Assembly: GCF_900187065.1 (NCBI RefSeq) | Contig: NZ_LT906483.1 | Location: forward strand, 1,984,001 to 2,048,000 | Length of the DNA: 64,000 nucleotides | From: Mycolicibacterium thermoresistibile | GTDB taxonomy: Bacteria; Actinomycetota; Actinomycetes; Mycobacteriales; Mycobacteriaceae | Reading direction: 5' to 3' | Part shown: piece after piece, positions 1 to 10,930 of the stretch | Layout: the number at the start of each line of letters is the position of its first letter | Position numbering within the stretch: the stretch's first letter is position 1 | Translations under genes and position numbers: made by a program | The notes under the pieces: model-generated | The model's database searches: none | The model's input: the letters and a program-made list of their open reading frames with translations, nothing else | Told to the model about the DNA's origin: nothing

Positions 1-327
1 ACCGGGGCGCCGGTGGTGCCGGTCGCGATGATCGGCACCGACGTCGTCAACCCTCCGGGCAAGAGGGGGCTGCGGCCCGGCCGCGTGCAGGTCAAGATCG
101 GCAAGCCGATGGACTTCAGCCGGTTCGAGGGGATGGCCGGGAACCGGTTCATCGAACGCGCGGTCATCGACGAGGTGATGTACGAGCTGATGCGGTTGTC
201 CGGTCAGGAGTACGTGGACCTCTACGCCGCCGACGTCAAGAAGGCCGCCCTCGAAGCCGCCGACGGCACCGGCGGCGGGAAGGCCGCGACATCCTCGGCG
301 CGCATCCCCGACACCGCCGCCGGTTGA
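1..327 (+). CDS. 1-acyl-sn-glycerol-3-phosphate acyltransferase family protein (3' part)
   Basis: The reading frame is open from the first base, so the gene starts before the window and only its C-terminal ~108 residues are seen. The piece TGAPVVPVAMIGTDVVNPPG followed by GRVQVKIGKPMDF is typical of the last third of PlsC/LPLAT acyltransferases, which acylate lysophosphatidic acid at the membrane in phospholipid synthesis; the catalytic HX4D motif would lie upstream and cannot be checked. The tail is Ala/Lys-rich and ends in a low-complexity stretch. By neighbourhood it corresponds to the Rv2182c position in M. tuberculosis. The family assignment is firm; the exact acyl acceptor is not known from this fragment. 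Confidence 0.8.
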   Translation, partial: TGAPVVPVAMIGTDVVNPPGKRGLRPGRVQVKIGKPMDFSRFEGMAGNRFIERAVIDEVMYELMRLSGQEYVDLYAADVKKAALEAADGTGGGKAATSSARIPDTAAG

Positions 328-340
328 AGAGTCGGGCTCA

Positions 341-400
341 GTGACTGATCAGCGTGACTGATCAGCCGGCGTCATCGATCAGCCGCCGTCATCGATCAGC
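341..400. repeat. Short tandem repeats between two convergent gene ends
   Basis: A 13-bp unit GTGACTGATCAGC occurs twice head to tail (341-353, 354-366), followed by two 17-bp units differing by one base, CGGCGTCATCGATCAGC (367-383) and CGCCGTCATCGATCAGC (384-400). All four copies end in GATCAGC. The last copy contains the stop codon of the minus-strand mannosyltransferase gene. Confidence 0.85.
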
Positions 401-1703
401 CGCCGGTCGGCACCCGCTCGGCGTCGACCGGGCGCGGCCGGGCGGAACCGGATCCGAGCGCACCGATCACCACGATCAGCACCAGCGCCCACCACACATA
501 GGAACCGCCGAGCAGTTGGCGCCACAACGAAGCGGTCATCTCCTCGTTCTCCGGCAGCAGCCTGATCGGCGTCCACACCAGCAGTGCCACCCCGGCCGCG
601 GCGGTCACCCCCAATGCCCGCACGCGATGACGGGCGGACACCACCGCGGCCACCAGCACCGCCGGCAACGCCCACACCCAGTGGTGCGACCACGACACCG
701 GCGACACCACCAACCCGAACATCGCCACGCAGATCAGCGCCAGCACCGACGCCTCATCCGCGCAGACCCGGGACCGCAGCACCCGCCGGACCGCCCAGAC
801 CGTCAGCGCCAGCACCGCGAAGCAGGCCAGCACCCACAACAGGAACCGGGTGTCCTCGTCGAGCCCCAGCCGGGCCAGGGCGCCGGCGATGTTCTGATTG
901 GTGTTCAGCGTGGCGGTGCCGATGCGGTCGGTGTTGCTGACCGTGTGGGTCCAGTACTCCCACGAATCCCGCCAGGCCAGCGCGAAACCGGCCAGGGTGG
1001 CGAGCACCGCGGTGACCGACGCGGTGATCAGGGCGCGGCCGTCGCGGCGCAGCAGGAAGTACAGCAGAAACACCGCCGGGGTGAGTTTGAGCGCGATCGC
1101 CACCCCCAGCAGCGCCCCGCGCGGCCACGGTGTGCGGCGTGGCACGCAATCGGCGATCACCAGCGTCATCAGCACGACGTTGATCTGCCCGAACTCGAAG
1201 TTCGACCGGATCGGCTCCAGCAGGATGATCGCCGGCGCCACGATCGCGGCGGCCAGCCAGGACCGGCGCAGCCAGGCCGGCTCGGTGGTCATCGCGGTGT
1301 CCGGCCAGACGTCGAGACGGGTCAGCACGATCACCGTGGCGACCACCAGCAGCACCAGTGTGGTCAGCGTGATGGCCACCGCCGCCGCCTCCAGCGACAG
1401 CCAGGCGAAGGGCGCGAACGCGACCGCGGCCAGCGGGGGATAGGTGAACGGCAGGTTCAGCCCGGCCCGGGTCTCGAAGATCGCACCGTCGGCGTACAGG
1501 GGGTCGCCGTCCAGCCACGCCCGCCCACCCATCCGGTAGACGTCGATGTCGATCCGGTACGGCAGATGCCCCAGCAACCGCCAGCCCGCCCATATCAGTG
1601 CGGCCAGTGTGATCAGCTGAAACATCCGCCAGGCCAGGGCGGCTCTGGGTTTACCCAGCCGCCCGTGCACCTCAGCCCCGCCGGGCGACCGCCGAATACT
1701 CAT
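396..1703 (-). CDS. mptC: GT-C family alpha-(1->2)-mannosyltransferase of LM/LAM synthesis (Rv2181/MptC-like)
   Basis: This 435-residue integral membrane protein has about ten hydrophobic segments and the [15 protein letters not shown] loop after its first membrane helix, as in the DUF2029/GT87 polyprenyl-phosphate-mannose-dependent mannosyltransferases. In mycobacteria the Rv2181 protein adds single alpha-1,2-mannose branches to the mannan backbone of lipomannan and lipoarabinomannan on the outer face of the membrane. The start chosen is the ATG at 1703, which begins MSIRRSPGG just ahead of the first helix and gives a family-like length; the frame stays open upstream through the 25-bp repeats but that part has no protein-like character. 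MptA, which builds the alpha-1,6 backbone, is encoded 5 kb away. The gene symbol rests on synteny plus family. Confidence 0.78.
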   Translation of the reverse strand: MSIRRSPGGAEVHGRLGKPRAALAWRMFQLITLAALIWAGWRLLGHLPYRIDIDVYRMGGRAWLDGDPLYADGAIFETRAGLNLPFTYPPLAAVAFAPFAWLSLEAAAVAITLTTLVLLVVATVIVLTRLDVWPDTAMTTEPAWLRRSWLAAAIVAPAIILLEPIRSNFEFGQINVVLMTLVIADCVPRRTPWPRGALLGVAIALKLTPAVFLLYFLLRRDGRALITASVTAVLATLAGFALAWRDSWEYWTHTVSNTDRIGTATLNTNQNIAGALARLGLDEDTRFLLWVLACFAVLALTVWAVRRVLRSRVCADEASVLALICVAMFGLVVSPVSWSHHWVWALPAVLVAAVVSARHRVRALGVTAAAGVALLVWTPIRLLPENEEMTASLWRQLLGGSYVWWALVLIVVIGALGSGSARPRPVDAERVPTGG

Positions 1704-1750
1704 GTCGCAAAACAGCCTATCGGGGTCCGCCACCCCGACGGCCGGTATCC

Positions 1751-1900
1751 CGCTGCGGGCAGCGTAGGTTGCTCCCGCTGCGGGCAGCGTAGGTTGCTCC
1801 CGCTGCGGGCAGCGTAGGTTGCTCCCGCTGCGGGCAGCGTAGGTTGCTCCCGCTGCGGGCAGCGTAAGTTGCTCCCGCTGCGGGCAGCGTAAGTTGCTTA
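1751..1900. repeat. Six tandem copies of a 25-bp repeat, each carrying a dyad
   Basis: Six head-to-tail 25-bp units start at 1751, 1776, 1801, 1826, 1851 and 1876. Copies 1-4 read CGCTGCGGGCAGCGTAGGTT plus GCTCC; copies 5 and 6 have AAGTT in place of AGGTT, and copy 6 ends in TA instead of CC. Each unit contains the dyad CGCTGC-GG-GCAGCG. The array fills the gap between the divergent mannosyltransferase and Rv2180c-like genes and abuts the GTG start of the latter. Confidence 0.95.
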
Positions 1901-1901
1901 C

Positions 1902-2795
1902 GTGTTCGAAAGTGATCGGTGGGACTTCATCACCCATGACCGGCTGCCGTTGCTGTTCTGCCTGATCGCTTTCATCCTCACCTTCCTGGTGACCCGGCTG
2001 ATCGTGCGGTACATCCGTCGCCACGCCGACAGTGACGCACCACGCAAGTGGTGGCAGCCCCGCAACATCGCGGTGTTCACCGAGGAGGGCGGGCCCGGCG
2101 GGCTGCACATCCATCACGTGGTGCTCGGGGTGGTGCTGGTGCTGGTCTCCGGGGTGGCCCTGGTGACCTTGTCGGTCTCCGGCGGGGTGCCCGAGATCAC
2201 CGTCGCAGCAACCTTTTTCGGTATCGGAGCCGCGCTGGTGCTGGACGAGTTCGCGCTCATCCTGCATCTGTCCGACGTGTACTGGACCGAGGACGGCCGG
2301 ACGTCGGTGGATGCGGTGTTCGTGGCGGTCGCGGTGGCCGGTCTGCTGATGCTCGGATTCAACCCGCTGTCGTTCTTCGACGTCGGGATGTGGCGGGACG
2401 ACGAGTCGGTGGCCGCCCGGCTCACCGTGATCGCACTGGCGCTGGTCACCCTGATGCTGGCGGTGGTGGTGCTGCTCAAGGGCAAGGTGTGGACCGGCCT
2501 GGTCGGGATGTTCATCACACCGCTGCTGGTGATCGGGGCGATCCGGTTGTCCCGTCCACACGCTCCGTGGGCCCGCTGGCGCTACACCGGCCGACCGCGC
2601 AAGATGCACCGGGCCCTGCTCCGTGAGCGGCGGGTGCGCCGCCCGGTGGTGCAGGCCAAGATCTGGTTTCAGGACGCGATCGCCGGGATGCCACGGTTTC
2701 CCGACGACGCCAAAGTCGATGAGCAGCTCGACCGTGAGATCCGGGCTGCGCCGGCGCCGCCGGACCGCGCGGGCGCGACGAGCATGAGGAGCTGA
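1902..2795 (+). CDS. Conserved integral membrane protein (Rv2180c-like)
   Basis: The 297-residue protein begins with a short cytosolic stretch, then a strong hydrophobic segment ([20 protein letters not shown], about residues 15-34). Further membrane segments lie around residues 70-95, 100-125, 140-155 and 170-205, followed by a basic C-terminal tail rich in Arg. No catalytic motif is recognised. Position and length match the mycobacterial conserved membrane protein Rv2180c, whose function is unknown to me. The GTG start at 1902 lies inside or directly behind the last 25-bp repeat and has no clear Shine-Dalgarno sequence, so either translation is leaderless or the true start is further in. 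It is followed without a gap by the RNase AS gene, suggesting co-transcription. Confidence 0.7.
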   Translation: MFESDRWDFITHDRLPLLFCLIAFILTFLVTRLIVRYIRRHADSDAPRKWWQPRNIAVFTEEGGPGGLHIHHVVLGVVLVLVSGVALVTLSVSGGVPEITVAATFFGIGAALVLDEFALILHLSDVYWTEDGRTSVDAVFVAVAVAGLLMLGFNPLSFFDVGMWRDDESVAARLTVIALALVTLMLAVVVLLKGKVWTGLVGMFITPLLVIGAIRLSRPHAPWARWRYTGRPRKMHRALLRERRVRRPVVQAKIWFQDAIAGMPRFPDDAKVDEQLDREIRAAPAPPDRAGATSMRS

Positions 2796-2796
2796 T

Positions 2797-3312
2797 TTGC
2801 GCTATTTCTACGACACCGAGTTCATCGACGACGGGGTGACGATCGAGTTGATCTCGATCGGCGTCGTCGCCGAGGACGGCCGGGAGTACTACGCCGTCTC
2901 CACCGAGTTCGACCCGGACCGGGCGGGCAGCTGGGTGCGCAAGAATGTGCTGCCCAAACTGCCGCCGCCGTCGTCCCCGCTGTGGCGGTCGCGCCGGCAG
3001 ATCCGGGACGACCTGGAGGAGTTCTTCGGCATCGATGACGACGGGTCGGCGGCCGCCGGCAGGGATCCGATCGTGCTGTGGGCCTGGTTGGGGGCGTACG
3101 ACCACGTGGCGCTGTGCCAGTTGTGGGGTCCGATGACCGAGCTGCCGCCGGCGTTGCCCCGGTTCACCCGCGAGCTGCGGCAGCTGTGGGAGGACCGCGG
3201 CTCACCGCCGCTGCCGGCCAAACCGAGCGATTCCCACGATGCGCTGGTCGACGCCCGGTACAACCGGCGCCGATTCGAACTGATCACCGCTGCGGCGCCC
3301 GGTTACCATTGA
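2797..3312 (+). CDS. 3'-5' exoribonuclease RNase AS (DEDDh, Rv2179c-like)
   Basis: This 171-residue protein carries the DEDDh exonuclease signature: D6 and E8 in YDTEF, D102 in GAYDHVAL, and H147 and D152 in SHDALVDA, which together bind two metal ions. RNase AS of mycobacteria is a dimeric RNase T-like enzyme that trims adenylate-containing RNA 3' ends. The start is a TTG one base after the preceding stop, with GAGGA about six bases upstream inside the end of the previous gene, which supports translational coupling. Only three bases separate it from the aroG GTG start, so the three genes probably form one transcript. Length equals the family norm and all key residues are present. Confidence 0.88.
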   Translation: MRYFYDTEFIDDGVTIELISIGVVAEDGREYYAVSTEFDPDRAGSWVRKNVLPKLPPPSSPLWRSRRQIRDDLEEFFGIDDDGSAAAGRDPIVLWAWLGAYDHVALCQLWGPMTELPPALPRFTRELRQLWEDRGSPPLPAKPSDSHDALVDARYNRRRFELITAAAPGYH

Positions 3313-4755
<1,443 letters not shown>

Positions 4756-4766
4756 GGGTTTCGGCC

Positions 4767-6029
4767 TCAGGGAAGCAGCATGTCGAGATTGCTGCCCAAC
4801 GTCCACGCACCCGCGGCCAGCAGACCTGTCAGGGTCAGGACCGCCACCAGCCACGCCAGCGCCATGCGTTTGTTGCGCTGCCGGGCCCAGTAGAACTCCG
4901 ACATCTCTATTCCGGCGAAATACCTTGCCGGCGGGACGGCTTCGTCCTCCCAGGAGTCATCCCCGAAATCGGGCGCCGTCGCGTCCGCCGGGTCGCGGGG
5001 CAGTTCGCGGGTCAGCCGCAGCGGCGGCCCGGCCGGCGGCGCGGGTGGCGGGGCGGGCGGGGGTTGCAGGGTGGTCGTGGGCCGCGCCGACTGGCTGTGC
5101 TGGCGTATCGCCGAGAGATGCTGCGCCGAGTTGCGGGGGGCGGGCACCCGGAAGGGCGGCAACTCGAGTTCGGCCACCAGATCCGCGACGGCGGCGGCCA
5201 TGTCATGGGCGTCGGCGAAGCGGTCCGCCGGATCGCGGGCCGTCGCGGTGGCCACCAGCTCGTCGAACTGCGGTGGCACACCGCTGATCGCCGAGCTCGG
5301 CGGCGGCACGTCGTTGTCCAGTCGCTGATACGCCAGGGCCAGCGCGTTGTCACCGGTGAACGGTGTGTTCCCGGTGAGCATTTCGTAGGTCAGGATGCCG
5401 ACGGCGTAGACATCGCTGCGGGGCGTGGCATCCCCGGTGGCGACCTGCTCGGGCGACAGATACGCCGCGGTGCCCAATATCACGCTGTCCGAGGTGATCT
5501 TGGCCTCGGCAACGGCACGTACCAGACCGAAGTCGGCGATCTTCACCTCGCCGTCGTCGGAGATCAACACGTTCTCCGGCTTGATGTCGCGGTGCACCAG
5601 CCCGGCGCGGTGGGCGACCGCCAACCCGCCGAGCACCGGCGCGAGCACCGCCGCCGCGGCGTGCGGCGGCATCGGGCCGCGTTCGCGCAGCAGCTCACGC
5701 AGGGTGCCCCCCTCGATCAGCTCCATCACCAGATACGGGGGATGGCTCGCCGGACTTCCCGGCCCCTGGTCGTAGACCGCGACCAGGCCGGGATCCTTCA
5801 GCCGGGCCGCCGCGCGGGCCTCCCGCTGGAACCGGGTCAGAAACTGCTGATCGCCGGCATACCGGGAGTCCATCACCTTGACCGCCACCGGCCGGTCCAA
5901 CCGCAGATCGAGTCCGCGGTACACCGCCGACATCCCGCCGGTCGCGATCAGTGTGTCGATGCGGTAGCGCCCGTCCAGCACCGTCCCGGCGAAAGGATCC
6001 GACTGCTGGTAGGTCTCCACCGAAGACAT
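4767..6029 (-). CDS. pknL: Transmembrane Ser/Thr protein kinase PknL
   Basis: The 420-residue protein is a eukaryotic-type kinase followed by a linker and one membrane helix near the C-terminus (MALAWLVAVLTLTGLLAAGA), with almost nothing outside the cell. Visible motifs are the glycine loop ATGGMSAVYRG (30-39), catalytic lysine K51, HRDIKPEN (147-154), DFG (166-168) and an activation loop ending in LGTAAYLSPEQ. The linker is Pro/Ala-rich. The start is ATG 6029 (MSSVETYQQSDP); an ATG eight codons upstream is possible. It is divergent from the Rv2175c-type gene with only 27 bp between starts, and in M. tuberculosis PknL phosphorylates that DNA-binding neighbour, so this pair likely works as a kinase-substrate module. 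Confidence 0.94.
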   Translation of the reverse strand: MSSVETYQQSDPFAGTVLDGRYRIDTLIATGGMSAVYRGLDLRLDRPVAVKVMDSRYAGDQQFLTRFQREARAAARLKDPGLVAVYDQGPGSPASHPPYLVMELIEGGTLRELLRERGPMPPHAAAAVLAPVLGGLAVAHRAGLVHRDIKPENVLISDDGEVKIADFGLVRAVAEAKITSDSVILGTAAYLSPEQVATGDATPRSDVYAVGILTYEMLTGNTPFTGDNALALAYQRLDNDVPPPSSAISGVPPQFDELVATATARDPADRFADAHDMAAAVADLVAELELPPFRVPAPRNSAQHLSAIRQHSQSARPTTTLQPPPAPPPAPPAGPPLRLTRELPRDPADATAPDFGDDSWEDEAVPPARYFAGIEMSEFYWARQRNKRMALAWLVAVLTLTGLLAAGAWTLGSNLDMLLP

Positions 6030-6056
6030 GCTACGAGGCCACCTATCATTCATGCG

Positions 6057-6461
6057 ATGAGCAGTGTTCCGGCCGCCGACGATGTCCTGGACCCCGACGA
6101 ACCCGTGTACCGGTTGGCGGAGGTCGCCGAGCTGTTGGGCATTCCCGTGACCAAGGTGCAACAGCAACTCCGCGACGGTCAGCTGGTGGCGGTGCGCCGC
6201 GACGGCGCCCCGGTGATCCCGAAGATCTTCTTCGACGACGACGGGCAGGTGGTCAAGAACCTGCCCGGATTGTTGATCGTGCTGCGCGACGGCGGCTACC
6301 GCGAGACCGAGATCGTGCGCTGGCTGTTCACCCCGGACCCGTCGCTGACGATCACCCGTGACGGCAGCCGGGAACCGCTGAGCAACGTCCGTCCGGTCGA
6401 CGCCCTGCATTCGCATCAGGCCCGCGAGGTGGTCCGCCGGGCCCAGGCGATGGCCTACTGA
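6057..6461 (+). CDS. Winged-helix DNA-binding protein, PknL substrate (Rv2175c-like)
   Basis: This 134-residue protein contains a helix-turn-helix-like segment (YRLAEVAELLGIPVTKVQQQ, about residues 18-37) followed by a conserved C-terminal domain ending in EVVRRAQAMAY. The M. tuberculosis homologue binds DNA weakly and is phosphorylated by PknL on an N-terminal threonine. Here the N-terminus (MSSVPAADDVLDPDEPV) is shorter than I recall for the homologue and contains no threonine, so control by PknL at that site may differ. The start ATG is only 27 bp from the pknL start; the two promoters must overlap. The stop codon lies in the first of three 13-bp repeats shared with the mptA end. Confidence 0.85.
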   Translation: MSSVPAADDVLDPDEPVYRLAEVAELLGIPVTKVQQQLRDGQLVAVRRDGAPVIPKIFFDDDGQVVKNLPGLLIVLRDGGYRETEIVRWLFTPDPSLTITRDGSREPLSNVRPVDALHSHQAREVVRRAQAMAY

Positions 6462-6496
6462 CCGGGCTTACCGACCGGGCCTATCGACCGGATTCA
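6458..6496. repeat. Three 13-bp tandem repeats over two convergent stop codons
   Basis: Imperfect 13-bp copies CTGACCGGGCTTA (6458-6470), CCGACCGGGCCTA (6471-6483) and TCGACCGGATTCA (6484-6496) lie head to tail. The first holds the TGA of the Rv2175c-like gene, and the second holds the mptA stop codon on the opposite strand. Confidence 0.75.
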
Positions 6497-8031
6497 CCCG
6501 CGGATCCACCGGACTGCGGAATCGGCTCGGCCGGTGTCGATTCGGTGCGGTAGAGCCACCACCACGCCGCCACCGCGCATCCGGTGGCGATCAGGACGTG
6601 CGTCCACGAATACATGCCGTGGGCGCCGTCCGGCCGGAAGATCACCATGATCCAGGTGGAGAACCCGGCGATCAGCGCGATCGCCGGCCGGCTCTGCGCC
6701 AGCGCCGACAGCACAGCCAGCGGCCAGGTGTAGTACCAGGGCAGCGCGGCCGGTACGAACAGCACCACCACCAGCATCGCCACCGCGATGCCGGTCAACG
6801 CGCCGCGGTCGTCGTGGCGGAACCGCCACCACACCACCGGCAGGGTGACCACGATGATCGCGATGCCGATGATGCGGGTGACCTCGAGCACCGCGTAGAA
6901 GTTGACCGGCAGGAACATTCCGCCGATCGCGTTGGTGAGGTTGGCCACCGCGGTCGGCACGGTCAGCCAGTTGATGATCTTGACCGACCCGGCGAGGGCG
7001 GTCAGCCAGCCCAGTCCGACCCCCGCCACCCAGGACAGCACCGCGAACACCGCAGCGAAGATCGCCAGGGACGCCGCGGTGGCGATCGCGAACGCCGCCG
7101 CAGGGCTCAAGGAGCGCTGTTCCCGGAGCTGCCGCATCCACACCCACACCATGAACGGAAGGGCAAGGCCGGCGGTCGCTTTCACCGCCACCGCCACGGC
7201 GATCGAGGCGACCCCCCACACCGGGTGCCGGGACAGGGTCAGCGCGATGCCGGCCATCATCAGGCCGACCATCAGCATCTCGTTGTGCACCCCACCCATC
7301 AGGTGGATGATCACCAGCGGGTTGAGCACGCAGATCCACAGTGCCGCAGCCGGGTTCGCGCCGATGTGGCGGGCCACCCGGGGCGCCGCCCAGATCAGCA
7401 ACGCCAACCCGGGCAGCATGCACAACCGCAGCAGCATGGTGCCGGCGACGACGTTGTCGTTCACCAGCATCGTGACGAACTTGGCCACCAGGATGAACGC
7501 CGGGCCGTACGGCGCGGTGGTGGTGGTCCAGATCGGGCTGACGTCGTCGAGCAGGGGATTCGGGTTCTCGACCGGACCGACCAGGTAGGGGTCGAAACCG
7601 TCCCGCAGCAATGCGCCCTGGGCGAGGTAGGAGTAGGTGTCGCGGCTGAACACCGGCACACTCAACAGCAGCGGCACCAGCCAGAAGCCGGTGGTGGCGA
7701 TCATCCCGTACTCGGTTGCCCGGCCGGTGATCACGTGCCGACCCAGCCACAGCCAGGCGATGAGCATCAGGGTGACCCCGGTCCACAGCAGGGTCGACGA
7801 CACCACCAGACCGTGGCCGAACCGCAACCAGGACAGGTACAGCGATTCCAGCAGCGGATCGTGCACGCGGGTGCTTCCGGCGCCCAGCCCGCCGGCGGTG
7901 ATCAGCACCGCGCCCAACCCGCCCAGCAGCGCGGGCCGGCCCGCCGCGGACCGGGCGAACTGGTTGAGCCGGGAGATCTGGCCGCCGAGACCGGATTTGG
8001 GCAGATCGGTGGACGACGTCGAGGCGGTCAT
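6481..8031 (-). CDS. mptA: Alpha-(1->6)-mannopyranosyltransferase A
   Basis: MptA elongates the alpha-1,6-mannan backbone of lipomannan/lipoarabinomannan using polyprenyl-phosphate mannose at the periplasmic face of the membrane. The 516-residue product has 12 or so hydrophobic segments and the GT-C-type loop VFSRDTYSYLAQGALLRDG after the third or fourth helix, plus DPYLVGP and PYGPAF, which are characteristic of this family. The ATG at 8031 starts MTASTSSTDLPKSG. The idsA2 stop is just two bases upstream, so both genes are probably read from one message, linking prenyl-chain supply and lipid-linked mannosylation. The pairing with idsA2 matches the Rv2174/Rv2173 order. Confidence 0.92.
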   Translation of the reverse strand: MTASTSSTDLPKSGLGGQISRLNQFARSAAGRPALLGGLGAVLITAGGLGAGSTRVHDPLLESLYLSWLRFGHGLVVSSTLLWTGVTLMLIAWLWLGRHVITGRATEYGMIATTGFWLVPLLLSVPVFSRDTYSYLAQGALLRDGFDPYLVGPVENPNPLLDDVSPIWTTTTAPYGPAFILVAKFVTMLVNDNVVAGTMLLRLCMLPGLALLIWAAPRVARHIGANPAAALWICVLNPLVIIHLMGGVHNEMLMVGLMMAGIALTLSRHPVWGVASIAVAVAVKATAGLALPFMVWVWMRQLREQRSLSPAAAFAIATAASLAIFAAVFAVLSWVAGVGLGWLTALAGSVKIINWLTVPTAVANLTNAIGGMFLPVNFYAVLEVTRIIGIAIIVVTLPVVWWRFRHDDRGALTGIAVAMLVVVLFVPAALPWYYTWPLAVLSALAQSRPAIALIAGFSTWIMVIFRPDGAHGMYSWTHVLIATGCAVAAWWWLYRTESTPAEPIPQSGGSAGESGR

Positions 8032-8033
8032 GG

Positions 8034-9179
<1,146 letters not shown>

Positions 9180-9266
9180 TCAGAGTAGATCCTGTCCTCA
9201 TCTCAGTGGCAAGTCAGGGCAGGTGAGCGGGTGAAGCGGATCGCACCGGCGATCGCGGCGGCAGGT

Positions 9267-9950
9267 TCAGCTGTCCTGGGGCTGGATCTCCCACACCTTC
9301 GGGGAGCGGTCCCGGCTCCGCCACGCCAGGACGGCGATGACGGCGGCGACGGCGAAGGACACCACACCGAGCCAGATCGCGGCCTTGACGAACGAACGGG
9401 TGCTGGGATCGGTGTAGCGGGCCTGGGCCGACATCGTGCTCACCACCCCCGGCCGCAGCTTCCACTCCACGATCTCGGCGCTGATCCTGTTGCCGTTGGT
9501 GGAGGTCACCTCGCCGGGGAACGACACCGTCAGCGACACATCGGCCTGTGGGTCGTTGAGCGTGGTCAGGTCGACCCGGCCCTCCAGGATGACGACGTTG
9601 CCGGCCCGGCGCAGGGACAGGTCCATCCCGGCCGCTTCCCGGTTCAGGTTCGCCAGCTGGGGCAGCTCGGCGAAGGTGAGACCGGAGAAGGTTGCCTGGG
9701 TGCCGACGTAGTCGTCGCGTTCGTACCTGGAGACCGACACCTTGTTGGCGAACGGCAGCGAGTTCACCAGCTGCGGCCCCTCGTCGGCGGGGTCCTCGAC
9801 CTTGGCCGCGGCGATGATCTGCCCGGAGACCCGGTCGTCGGGGGACACCGTGATCGAGGCCCGGACCCGGACACACCCGACCAGCGCGGGCAGCATCAGC
9901 AACAACGCCAGCACGGCGATCACCCGGATTCGGCGGGAACGTGTCGGCAC
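9267..9950 (-). CDS. lppM: Lipoprotein LppM
   Basis: The product is a lipoprotein with signal peptide: basic N-region (PTRSRRIR), hydrophobic core and lipobox ALVGC with the lipidated cysteine at residue 26. After a beta-rich domain containing ASITVSPDDRVSGQIIAAAK and FAELPQLANLNREAAG, a C-terminal membrane helix (AAIWLGVVSFAVAAVIAVLA) is followed by a short basic tail. In M. tuberculosis LppM affects early phagosome steps; a mechanism is not visible here. The GTG at 9950 gives 227 residues, which I believe equals the reference length; an upstream ATG/GTG pair at 10010-10013 with a G-rich stretch in front would add 20 residues before the signal and is the alternative. Confidence 0.85.
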   Translation of the reverse strand: MPTRSRRIRVIAVLALLLMLPALVGCVRVRASITVSPDDRVSGQIIAAAKVEDPADEGPQLVNSLPFANKVSVSRYERDDYVGTQATFSGLTFAELPQLANLNREAAGMDLSLRRAGNVVILEGRVDLTTLNDPQADVSLTVSFPGEVTSTNGNRISAEIVEWKLRPGVVSTMSAQARYTDPSTRSFVKAAIWLGVVSFAVAAVIAVLAWRSRDRSPKVWEIQPQDS

Positions 9951-10021
9951 GTGGGTATCGTGCCAGACTCGGCGCGGTGCCGGGGGGACAGCCGGCTCGG
10001 CGCCATCCATCACCCCCTACG

Positions 10022-10060
10022 TCAGGGCCCCTTGCATCAGGGCCCCGACATCAGGACGGG
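10022..10060. repeat. TCAGGGCCCC short direct repeats
   Basis: TCAGGGCCCC occurs at 10022-10031 and 10037-10046, with a degenerate third copy TCAGGACGGG at 10051-10060, spaced 15 and 14 bp. They lie between the lppM start and the GNAT stop codon. Confidence 0.65.
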
Positions 10061-10077
10061 GGACATCCGGGGCGGGG

Positions 10078-10683
10078 TCACAGCGGTAGGGGCCGGCCGA
10101 GGATCGCGAACGCCCGCGGGTCACCGGTGAAGTGATAGCCGCGGATCACATCGGTGAACCCGAGTCGGCGATACAACCGCCAGGCCCGGTTGGCCTCCCG
10201 TTCGATCTCCGGGGTGGACAGCAGCACGTAGGCCTCCGGCCGATCGGCGAGCAGCCGCCGCGCCAGCGCCTCGCCCAGGCCGCGGCCCTGAGTCCGCGGC
10301 GCCACGTGCAATTCGGTGAGCTCGAAGTAGCTGGAGGTCAACTCCGCAATGCGGGACCGGTCCACCCCGACCCGGTGCAGCCCCTGCACCACCTGCTGCT
10401 GCCACCACTGATCGGGGGCCCCGCAATAGCCGTAGGCGATTCCGAGCAGCGGGGCGTCGGCCAGGGTGGCCTGGGACGGCGGCGAGTCGCCGGGCGCGCC
10501 GTCCGGAACCTCCACGGCGGCGACGGCTTTCCAGCCGGGGCGGCGCGTGTGCTCGAGCCACATCCCGGCCCGCTGGTTCTCGGTGCCGCGGGGATAACGC
10601 ATGGCGTCGACGTAGACGGTCAACGCGTCGCGGAGCCGGCGTTGCATGTCGCTCGGCGACAGATCGATCAGATATGTCGCCAA
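10078..10683 (-). CDS. GNAT-family N-acetyltransferase (Rv2170-like)
   Basis: The 201-residue protein has the acetyl-CoA binding motif A, TELHVAPRTQGRGLGEALAR (about 132-151), with QGRGLG matching the pyrophosphate loop, and motif B around AWRLYRRLGFTDVIRGYHF. Members acetylate amines of small molecules or proteins; for Rv2170 a lysine acetyltransferase activity on metabolic enzymes has been reported, but the substrate here is not evident. The start used is a TTG at 10683; GGAGG lies about 11 bases upstream and Met13 is a shorter option. It precedes lppM on the same strand and is divergent from the DUF3040 gene. Confidence 0.85.
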   Translation of the reverse strand: MATYLIDLSPSDMQRRLRDALTVYVDAMRYPRGTENQRAGMWLEHTRRPGWKAVAAVEVPDGAPGDSPPSQATLADAPLLGIAYGYCGAPDQWWQQQVVQGLHRVGVDRSRIAELTSSYFELTELHVAPRTQGRGLGEALARRLLADRPEAYVLLSTPEIEREANRAWRLYRRLGFTDVIRGYHFTGDPRAFAILGRPLPL

Positions 10684-10930
10684 CTTTCAGGACACCTCCC
10701 GCTGTGGTGTGTGATCATCCGCCATTATCGGGTTCCGGTGGCGGTGAACCGCACCGCGGTGTCGACACCATCGCGACGATGCGGGTTGTTTCGGGTCCGC
10801 GCGCAGATCGGGAAAGTGAAGTAGGTGGTACTGCCCAGAGCGACCTCGTATCATGGCTGTAAAGTGCCCGTCTTTGGGCGGGAGACCACCACGCTGAAAC
10901 CAGCGGCCGCGGCGAAACAGGGAGGGACGA
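10684..10930. other. Divergent intergenic region between GNAT and DUF3040 genes
   Basis: This 247-bp spacer must hold the promoters of both flanking genes. A TANNNT-type hexamer TATCAT (10849-10854) and a small GCCC-GTCTTT-GGGC stem are seen on the DUF3040 side, but no convincing -35 partner. No gene is recognised. Confidence 0.4.

Noticed and set aside
354..1817. Long plus-strand open frame (487 codons) opposite the mannosyltransferase gene
   Set aside because: His/Gln/Arg-rich composition typical of the antisense of a GC-rich membrane protein gene; no family motif and no ribosome-binding site.
1751..1900. Possible CRISPR array
   Set aside because: The 25-bp units follow each other without spacers and no cas genes are present; it is a plain tandem repeat.
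396..2609. 737-codon minus frame that would extend the mannosyltransferase through the repeat array into the next gene
   Set aside because: The upstream part is low complexity, passes through the 25-bp repeats and is antisense to a real gene; the ATG at 1703 fits homologues.
9950..10013. Longer LppM with a 21-residue pre-signal extension
   Set aside because: A cytosolic extension before a lipoprotein signal is unlikely and the GTG start gives the expected length, although the upstream start has a G-rich sequence in front.
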